DNA of 32,857 bases from a bacterium. Its GTDB lineage: Bacteria > Vulcanimicrobiota > Vulcanimicrobiia > Vulcanimicrobiales > Vulcanimicrobiaceae. A program made the translations under genes and the position numbers. Under the pieces are notes generated by a model. The model was not told the DNA's origin. It saw only the letters and a program-made list of their open reading frames with translations, and ran no database searches. Numbering within the stretch: the first letter of the stretch is position 1; every line of letters begins with the position of its first letter. The stretch lies in assembly GCA_021806945.1 (NCBI GenBank), contig JAKAPQ010000009.1, positions 1-32,857 of the forward strand. Direction: 5' to 3'. This document shows positions 18,810 to 25,777 of this stretch, piece by piece.

Positions 18810-20074
18810 CGGAGCGCCTCCACGATCGCCCGCTCCAGCGACGGCAGATCGCCGGCAACGCGGCGCAACGGATTCGCTAACGTCTTACTTGGGTCGCCAT
18901 GGTAGCGCTCGATGCTCGCGACGTCTTTGAGGCTCGATCCGGTAAGAAGCGCGACGACGTCGTCTGCAGCGGCGATCGTGCCGCGTTCGCGTAACGCCGC
19001 CGCACCCGCCAGCGTTGCGGCCGAAGCGGGTTCGCAGGCCAGCCCGTCGCGCGCGAGCACGGCGCGCGCTTCCGCGATTGGATCGTCGTCGATCGCGATA
19101 GCGGTGCCGGCAGTCGCATGCAGAGCGCGCAGCGCCGGACGCCAAGAGACCGGGTTCCCGATTTTGATCGCGGTCGCAAACGTCGTGGCATGCACCGGGA
19201 CGAGCGGTTCGTTCTGCTGCCATGCGCGCACGAACGGCGCGGCACCCGCAGCTTGCACGACGGCGATTCGCGGCACGCGCTCTGCCAAACCGAGCGCCTG
19301 CGCTTGTAGAAATCCCTGCGCGAGCGCCACGCAATGTCCGAGGTTGCCGCCCGGAACGATGACCCAATCGGGCGCGCGCCACCCACGGGCTTCGAGCAAT
19401 TCGAACGCAACGGTCTTCTGCCCCTCGCGCCGGAACGGGTTGAGGGAGTTGACGAGATAGACGGCGCCACGTAGCGCGAGCTCGCGCGCCGCCTGCATCG
19501 CAACGTCGAAGTCGCCGTCGATGACGAGCGCGATCGCGCCCGCATCGAGCGCCTGCGCGAGCTTCGATGTTGTCACATGCCCCGCGGGTAAGAGCACCAC
19601 CGCCGGCAGGCCCGCGCGCGCTGCATAGACGGCCAAACTTGCCGAGGTATTCCCCGTACTGGCGCACGCCAGAACGCTCGCGCCAGCGGCTCGCGCCCGG
19701 GTTACGGCGACGGTCATCCCCGCATCTTTGTACGAACCGGTCGGATTGCAACCGAGATGCTTGACCGCGAGTCTCTCGAGCCTGCTCCAGGCTGCCGCTC
19801 GTTCCGCACGCAACTCCGGAGCGTTGCCTTCTTGAAGCGTCACGATTTGCGAATCGTTCACGGGTGGCAAGAGCTCGCGAAATCGCCAAACACCGCTACG
19901 TTCGTGCAACACCTGCGAGGCCAGCCTCGAACGGAACACGGCGCGTGCGTCGCGCGGCAGCGTGAGGCCCCGCTCGTACGTGACGTTAACCACATCGCCG
20001 CACGATGCGCACGGCATCGATTCCGATCTTTCAGGCGCATTTGTCGCGCACGTCCCGCATGATAACACCAACAT
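18806..20074 (-). CDS. thrC: Threonine synthase
   Basis: N-terminal CGTC/CASC zinc-ribbon-like motif, KHLGCNPTGSYKDAGMTVAV, ACASTGNTSASLAVYAARAG, VPGGNLGHCVAL. ATG 20074 preceded by GAGGAG. Confidence 0.93.
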   Translation of the reverse strand: MLVLSCGTCATNAPERSESMPCASCGDVVNVTYERGLTLPRDARAVFRSRLASQVLHERSGVWRFRELLPPVNDSQIVTLQEGNAPELRAERAAAWSRLERLAVKHLGCNPTGSYKDAGMTVAVTRARAAGASVLACASTGNTSASLAVYAARAGLPAVVLLPAGHVTTSKLAQALDAGAIALVIDGDFDVAMQAARELALRGAVYLVNSLNPFRREGQKTVAFELLEARGWRAPDWVIVPGGNLGHCVALAQGFLQAQALGLAERVPRIAVVQAAGAAPFVRAWQQNEPLVPVHATTFATAIKIGNPVSWRPALRALHATAGTAIAIDDDPIAEARAVLARDGLACEPASAATLAGAAALRERGTIAAADDVVALLTGSSLKDVASIERYHGDPSKTLANPLRRVAGDLPSLERAIVEALR

Positions 20075-20100
20075 TAAGGTCTCGCTCCTCTTATGCAAAC

Positions 20101-20125
20101 GGCCCCCACCATCTCGGTGAGGGCC
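20101..20125 (-). terminator. thr attenuator hairpin
   Basis: Minus strand GGCCCTCACC-GAGAT-GGTGGGGGCC, 10-bp stem, weak T tract (GTTTG). Confidence 0.65.
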
Positions 20126-20152
20126 GCCGTCGACTGCTAGGAATTCTAGCGA

Positions 20153-20236
20153 TTACGACAATAGCGCGCCCACCGAGCTCCCGAAGGTGCTCGTAACGGT
20201 CGTCTGCGAAGTGCTAATCATCGCGGATGCATACAT
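20153..20236 (-). CDS. thr leader peptide MYASAMISTSQTTVTSTFGSSVGALLS
   Basis: 27 aa with five Thr and one Ile; ATG 8 nt after -10; attenuator hairpin follows, then thrC. Confidence 0.8.
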   Translation of the reverse strand: MYASAMISTSQTTVTSTFGSSVGALLS

Positions 20237-20244
20237 GTCTGGTT

Positions 20245-20273
20245 AACCTAGCATGCAACCGGTGGAGTGTCAA
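20245..20273 (-). promoter_or_regulatory. thr operon promoter: TTGACA-N17-TAGGTT
   Basis: Consensus -35 at 20273-20268, -10 at 20250-20245, ATG at 20236. Confidence 0.75.
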
Positions 20274-20288
20274 TCGTTCTACGGCCGT

Positions 20289-20304
20289 ATTAAGCCATAT
20301 TAAC
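20289..20304. promoter_or_regulatory. Putative operator ATTAAGCCATATTAAC
   Basis: ATTAA repeated at a 10-bp period, 15 nt upstream of the thr -35. Confidence 0.55.
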
Positions 20305-20312
20305 GATCTCGT

Positions 20313-21593
20313 TTACCGCACGAACAGATAGCCTTGGTTCGGAATCGTCAGGATGTACCTCGGGTTCGCGGGATCTTCCTCGATCTTCTTGCGCAGGTTA
20401 TGCATGTGCACGCGCAGCGCCGCGAGTTCTTCTTTACCGTCCGACCCAAAGAGGCAACGCGCAGCCTCCTCCGCCTCGACGACGCGCCCAACGTTGTCAA
20501 CGAGCACCTTGAGCAACATCGCCTGGCGCACCCCCAAACGCACTTCGCGTCCGTTGACCCGCAGCTTCCGCAATTTCAGATCGAAAAGTATCGAAGCCAC
20601 AGCCGGGAGCGTGCTGCCCGTTACGAACGCCTCATGCAGGGCTTGTTCGGCCGCGGCCGCCTCGTGCTCCTGAAGTAGCAGCGAAATCGTGACGTTGCTA
20701 TCCGTAAAATGGAGGACCGTGATGTCGCGCTCCCGGAGCGCGGCAAAGACTTTACAGAAGACGCCGACCGTGCTTCTGATCCCACTTCCCACGACGCACA
20801 CTTTCGCGCAATGGGTCGTGGCGTGCGAGTGCAGCGAGAGTTCTGCGGCGATGTCTTGCGCGAGGTTGACGCGGTCCGCGTCGACGGTGAAGCGCATTCG
20901 CTTAGGAAAGAACTGCAGCATCTCGAGCGATACGCCACGGTCCGCAAGCTGCTCGATCATCTGCGTTCGCTGCCTCCGCCAGCGATCGCCATCGTCGTGC
21001 GTCGGGCGCACGCTTACGAATGCGGCCCCCGTCGATATGGTAATGGACGTAACCGGTTTCGAGCGTTCTTCGAACGCGTCGTCTCGAACGATCGTCCCGC
21101 GATTCTCAAGAACGCTGCGGATTTCATAGGGTACGCCCAACTCGCGCGCCCGCTCGGCCGCAACGGGCGGCAGCGCGCCGGCGCGCAGATCCGCGAGTTC
21201 CATCAACTCCATGTAACTTGCAAACTCTACGGTGGTTGCCGTCGGCACGCGTGCCGGATCGGCGGACATTACGCCGTGCGCATCGGTGTATACGATGACG
21301 CGTGCCGACTCGAGCCTCGCGGCGAGCGCCATCGCCTCAGCCTGACCCCCCCCGACCAGGATCGGCATCCCGCTGTGCGAACGATCGCCGGCATCTCCTA
21401 TCGCACGATGGTCTGGAAACAGCGTCGACGAGCAGCCCCGCTGCAATAGTGCGCCGGCGACGGCCGCGGGCGATGCGCAGACGACGATGACCGCCGCCCC
21501 CCCGTCCCGAAGGTCGGCGATCCGTGCGACGATGGCATCCATCAATCGTGCGTTCTCTACGACCGGGCGCCCGAAAGTGACGACGTCAACCAT
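20313..21593 (-). CDS. Chimeric regulator: degenerate aspartokinase-like domain, two ACT domains, C-terminal OmpR/PhoB-type winged helix
   Basis: AK-like: VGGGQAEAMALAARLESARVIVYTDAHGVMSADPARVPTATTVEFASYMELMELADLRAGALPPVAAERARELGVPYEIRS. ACT: VCVVGSGIRSTVGVFCKVFAALRERDITVLHFTDSNVTISLLL. wHTH: LRKLRVNGREVRLGVRQAMLLKVLVDNVGRVVEAEE...LRVHMHNLRKKIEEDPANPRYILTIPNQGYLFVR. Confidence 0.88.
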   Translation of the reverse strand: MVDVVTFGRPVVENARLMDAIVARIADLRDGGAAVIVVCASPAAVAGALLQRGCSSTLFPDHRAIGDAGDRSHSGMPILVGGGQAEAMALAARLESARVIVYTDAHGVMSADPARVPTATTVEFASYMELMELADLRAGALPPVAAERARELGVPYEIRSVLENRGTIVRDDAFEERSKPVTSITISTGAAFVSVRPTHDDGDRWRRQRTQMIEQLADRGVSLEMLQFFPKRMRFTVDADRVNLAQDIAAELSLHSHATTHCAKVCVVGSGIRSTVGVFCKVFAALRERDITVLHFTDSNVTISLLLQEHEAAAAEQALHEAFVTGSTLPAVASILFDLKLRKLRVNGREVRLGVRQAMLLKVLVDNVGRVVEAEEAARCLFGSDGKEELAALRVHMHNLRKKIEEDPANPRYILTIPNQGYLFVR

Positions 21594-22006
21594 TGGCGAG
21601 AACGCCGGTCAGCAGGATCGCCTCGAATGCGGCCGTGCGCGGGCCGGCCAAAATTGAATCGCTCTCGCTCGGGTTACGCATTTCGATGGTAAAGTCGGGT
21701 TTGGCACACTTGGCCGGGACACCGTTGAACGAATGGTGATGGGAGACGTCTACCACGTTCGCGGGGCACTCGGCGAGCAGCGTGGAGATCTGCAGGAGCG
21801 CACCGGGTGCGTCGACGATCTGCGCAGGGTTGCCGGCCGGGGCCGCGACCAACCCGCTCGCGCGCGCGGCTTTTGAGCGTCACGTTCGCTCCGGTCAGTC
21901 GTGAGGGCGCCGGCGAGTGGCGGAATGCGGTATCTAGCACGATCCCCGAAAGCTGCGCGTGCGCGGCCTCGAGGTCGCTGAAAGACGGTATCGTGGCGAT
22001 CGTCAT
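21586..22006 (-). pseudogene. ilvA (threonine dehydratase) remnant: N-terminus joined to C-terminal ACT domain, catalytic core missing, frame broken
   Basis: 22006 onward: FSDLEAAHAQLSGIVLDTAFRHSPAPSRLTGANVTLKS (ilvA N-term). Other frame from TTG 21852: DAPGALLQISTLLAECPANVVDVSHHHSFNGVPAKCAKPDFTIEMRNP (ilvA-type ACT). Confidence 0.75.
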
Positions 22007-22027
22007 GTCATCTCCGCATTCCTCAGA

Positions 22028-22062
22028 AGAAAGAAGCCCCCGCCGGACCGGCGAGGGCTTCT
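22028..22062 (-). terminator. Attenuator hairpin upstream of the ilvA remnant/chimera
   Basis: Minus strand AAGAAGCCCTCGCCGG-TC-CGGCGGGGGCTTCTTTCTTC. Confidence 0.8.
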
Positions 22063-22082
22063 TCTGCTATGAACCGCTGTCT

Positions 22083-22160
22083 CTACGCAGTCGCCATCCG
22101 TCGCCGGTTCGATACCGTGCGCATAATCGTAAGGGTGGCAAGCATAAAAGCGCGGAACAT
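22083..22160 (-). CDS. Leader peptide MFRAFMLATLTIMRTVSNRRRMATA
   Basis: 25 aa with ATLTIMRTV; ATG 8 nt after -10 (TAAAGT); hairpin follows. Confidence 0.7.
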   Translation of the reverse strand: MFRAFMLATLTIMRTVSNRRRMATA

Positions 22161-22168
22161 GTCCGCAC

Positions 22169-22198
22169 ACTTTAACACGCGAAACACGCAGCCGTCAA
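22169..22198 (-). promoter_or_regulatory. Leader promoter: TTGACG-N18-TAAAGT
   Basis: -35 at 22198-22193, -10 at 22174-22169. Confidence 0.6.
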
Positions 22199-22479
22199 GG
22201 CAGTGCAGCGGCGCCGAGACGGGGAACCCGTCGCAAACGCGAAGCGCGTACTCAGAATAGACCGCTCGCCGATCTCGGTCGGTCCTCACGCGCGGAACGA
22301 ATATCTGGCCAAGGTTAGAGAGGCTCGCTCCCCGGTGTGCGGGGCAGCCGCGCTGAAATCTGCGTGCCATCCGGAGAGCCGGCTCTCTGCGGGATGGGCC
22401 AGCTCGCCGGTGACCGCTTTACCGGCACGGGCAGGCACCTCTCGGATCGAGAGCACCGCTGGTTTGACGATGATCACCC

Positions 22480-23216
22480 CTATGATTTCCCTTCGGCTCT
22501 TGTGGCTCGCAGAACCGCGCTGAACACCGCGTGCGCGGTGTTCAGCGTCGCCAGCAGATTCGTTTTTTCCGACGGGCACGGTGGCCGACCTTCTACGATC
22601 CGTGTAAACGGGCAAAAAGCGCCCATGCAACTGGGAACGTAAAAACAATTCCCGCATGCTGCGTCGGAACGATAGTCCGACCGTGACGTCCCACGTGCGA
22701 GTTTTTCATCATCGACGAGCGCTTCTCCGGAATCCGTCAACTTGCCGATCTGGTTGTGGGCATCATCGAAAACAAGCGTACATTTGTACGGTGTGGCGTC
22801 AGAGTCGACGACCACCGAGTTTCCGCGACTAGCAGTACCGCGTGCCCGGCCCGAAGGCGTTGAAACCGATATAGTCGCGGGTATTCCTACTCAGGGCGGC
22901 TGTGCATAGCGCGTGCAGCGCGGGTTCGCGATCGGCAAGCTGCCGCAGGTCCCCCGGGGACGGCCCACCATCCCAAAGGGCGTGAAAATCCAGCGTGAAT
23001 CGTTGATCTTGTCCGAAGGCCTCGGTGAAGAGGCCGACCAGATCGCGCGCGGCATCGTAGTTGTCTTGGTGGACATTTACGCGCACGAGGACGTTGTGCG
23101 GGTAATCCGATGTTCGTTCGACGCTGCGCATCGCGTTGAAGCGCGATGGCTTGTGCGCAGCGAGAACTCTCTCTGGTTTCGACACCGCAGCGGCGTTCGG
23201 TGAACTCCGAGATCAA
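22480..23216 (-). pseudogene. Radical SAM/SPASM peptide-maturase-like gene, decayed
   Basis: Frame A (22829-23185): ...SDYPHNVLVRVNVHQDNYDAARDLVGLFTEAF...FNAFGPGTRYC; frame B (22480-22830): SRGNSVVVDSDATPYKCTLVF...CGNCFYVPSCMGAFCPF...CPSEK (SPASM Cys pattern). Frameshift at about 22830; no upstream CxxxCxxC found. Confidence 0.65.
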
Positions 23217-23575
23217 CCTTGGAGACGGAGAGCATCACCGGTTTCGGCTTAACGACCGTCTTGTGGCGCTTGCCCAGGAACGTGTCGAACGCGTTAGGCT
23301 TGGACTTCCGAGGCCAAGAATGAGGCAAGAAACTTCTGCAATTTCTACGCCTCCTTTTCGGGCACGACTTCCCCGTCGCCGGGGGAACGGGGCGCTCCGG
23401 TTCTTCACCACGAGCCAACGACGGCAGACGCCGCATGGCTGGAGCCATTGCGCTGTTTCTCGATAGCGCACTTAGAAAGACCACGCGCCGCGCGCGGAGA
23501 AAGCCAAGAGGAGCACATGCACAACGAATAAGGCTTTCAGAACGGGAGGTCGCGGCAGGACGCCAACGTGCGGTC

Positions 23576-25777
23576 ATGATCGCTTCGCCACGCCGGCAAG
23601 AACTGGTGAACGAACTGCGGCGCGCAGAACGCCCGATAGCGCTGTGCGCTCCGCCGGGCTACGGCAAATCGACGTTTGCCGCGATGCTGCGCGAAAACGG
23701 CGTGTATGCTCCCATCGAGGAATCCCGCACGTGCCCACAACTGAAAGGAGCGGCGATCGTCGGCCCTTCGCAACTCGCCTTCGACGAGGCCGAGATGCGC
23801 ACGCTACTCGCCCCGTTCGAGCTTTCGCCTACGGCGTTCGCGCAGGTCGTGGAGTTGACGCGCGGCTGGCCCGCCGGAGCGCTCTACTTCCGGCGCCTGG
23901 CGCATCTGGGACTCCTCGACGACGCCTTGACTGACCTTCGCTCGGCTGCATACGACGATCTCTACGATTACCTCGACGAGCAGGTGCTGAGGCCGTGCAC
24001 CGCAGGGACGCGTGAGGCGTTACTACTTCGAACCGCCTGCGAACGCGACGAGTTCCTGCTCGTTGAGGATCCGGCGTCGCGGCTGAAAGACGTGCCGATG
24101 CTGCTCTGCGATGCCGATGGGCACAAGTGGGTACATCCGCTGCTTAAGGCTGCCGTCCGGGCCCGGCAAGGAAGAGAACTGATCGCGTACTGTCTGCGGC
24201 GTTCGCTGGCGGCCGAACGGAGCAGTGAGCCGATGCTTGCGGCGTACTGGGCGATCGCGGCCGAGCATTTTGAGCGTGCGGCGCAGCTGCTCGATGGCAT
24301 AGCGCTCGACGAGAACGGCCGAGCCGTGGCGGCGAGATTACCCTTTGCGGAATTGCTGCGGCATCCACGGCTATGGACGGCGACGCTCAATGAACGCGAA
24401 GCGCGCAGCACACCGCACGAACGCTTGCTCGAAGCCGCGGCAATCGCAGACGTTGCCTTGCAGACGCTCTCGCCTGCGGAGCACGTCGCCGCGATCGCCT
24501 GCGCCGCTCGCGCACACATGGCAATGGGCAACGTGACGGCCGCTCTGGCAGCATGCGAAGATCCACGAGCCGCGGGCTACGCCTCGTCCGAGGTTCGCGC
24601 GCTGAGGCTCTACCGTTCCATATTGCTCGATCGCATGTACGGCGATCGAGAGACGGAGATACGGTCGGAATTAGGAGCCTTGGCGGGAGAGTGCACGGCG
24701 GTTGTCGCAATGGCGCACGTGCAATTGGCGCGCAACGCTGCTCTGCGCGGCATCCAAGATATCGCGGCCGAGCACTGGGGCCCAGCATGCGCGATCGCGG
24801 AGGCGTTGCCGGATCCCGTCTTGGAATACGAAGTCCGCGCAGAGCGGGCGCTCGTAACCGTATTCCTCGGAGGCAACGTGCAAAGCCTTGCTATCGAACC
24901 GGGCCCGGAAGAATCGACCATGCGAGCGCTAGCACTCGCCGCACTCCTACGACTCGCAGGGTCGCGGGGCGACGGCGCGCGACGGGTGGATGAAGCTTTG
25001 CGCTTAGCGTTTGCAATCGGCGACCGCTTTTTGGAAGATGCAGGGCGAATGCTGGCAAGTCACGAGCGGGTCCGAACGACGATCGAGATAGCGCTTTTTA
25101 GCGGGGAGGTTCGCAAGAATGCTGCCCTGCTGAGTTGCTCGCAGCGGGAATATGCCGTGCTCTTTACGTTGGCTGCCGCTCCCGGTCGAGCTATGAATGC
25201 GAAACGACTGGCCGAAAGCATATGGGCCACTCGAAACATGGAGTCGTCGCGGCGAGCCCTCAAGGTCACCGTCTCGCGGCTGCGCGCCCGCTTAGGAGAT
25301 CGTGCGATGGTGTGTTTCCGGAGGGGCCGCTATGCGCTGCCGGAAGAGATCACGGTAGACCTGCCGGAACTCGTCGCCGCGCTGAGCGCCGCCACGGCCG
25401 ACGGCAACGTCGAGCGACTTTGCCGATTCCGGAGTCTGTTGAGGGCGACGCGTCCGCCGCGGCTGCGCGACGCCGAATGGTTTGCACCGGTCGAAACGCG
25501 CTTGAACGCGCTCCGTCACGAGCTTGCGCGGGCGCTGGCGCAGTCCTCACTGGCCTGCCATGATGCGCAAGAGCTGCGCGCACTCGGCCTGGATCTGTTG
25601 GCTGCCGATCCTTGCGACGAGTACGGTTGCGAGCTGGTAATACGCAGCTATTTGCTCGGGGAAGACACGCGAGCAGCCGTCGTCGCGTACGAGCGCTTCG
25701 CGCAGGTGGTACACGACGAACTCGGTGCCGTACCGTCGCCCGCACTGCGCGCCCTTGCCGAGCGAACGCGGCAATGA
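23576..25777 (+). CDS. MalT-like transcriptional regulator with reduced NTPase, winged helix and BTAD domain
   Basis: APPGYGKST Walker A; LTRGWPAGALYFRRLA; SCSQREYAVLFTLAAAPGRAMNAKRLAESIW...LKVTVSRLRARLG wHTH; C-terminal BTAD-like ...CDEYGCELVIRSYLLGEDTRAAVVAYERFAQVVHDELGAVPSPALRAL. Confidence 0.8.
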   Translation: MIASPRRQELVNELRRAERPIALCAPPGYGKSTFAAMLRENGVYAPIEESRTCPQLKGAAIVGPSQLAFDEAEMRTLLAPFELSPTAFAQVVELTRGWPAGALYFRRLAHLGLLDDALTDLRSAAYDDLYDYLDEQVLRPCTAGTREALLLRTACERDEFLLVEDPASRLKDVPMLLCDADGHKWVHPLLKAAVRARQGRELIAYCLRRSLAAERSSEPMLAAYWAIAAEHFERAAQLLDGIALDENGRAVAARLPFAELLRHPRLWTATLNEREARSTPHERLLEAAAIADVALQTLSPAEHVAAIACAARAHMAMGNVTAALAACEDPRAAGYASSEVRALRLYRSILLDRMYGDRETEIRSELGALAGECTAVVAMAHVQLARNAALRGIQDIAAEHWGPACAIAEALPDPVLEYEVRAERALVTVFLGGNVQSLAIEPGPEESTMRALALAALLRLAGSRGDGARRVDEALRLAFAIGDRFLEDAGRMLASHERVRTTIEIALFSGEVRKNAALLSCSQREYAVLFTLAAAPGRAMNAKRLAESIWATRNMESSRRALKVTVSRLRARLGDRAMVCFRRGRYALPEEITVDLPELVAALSAATADGNVERLCRFRSLLRATRPPRLRDAEWFAPVETRLNALRHELARALAQSSLACHDAQELRALGLDLLAADPCDEYGCELVIRSYLLGEDTRAAVVAYERFAQVVHDELGAVPSPALRALAERTRQ

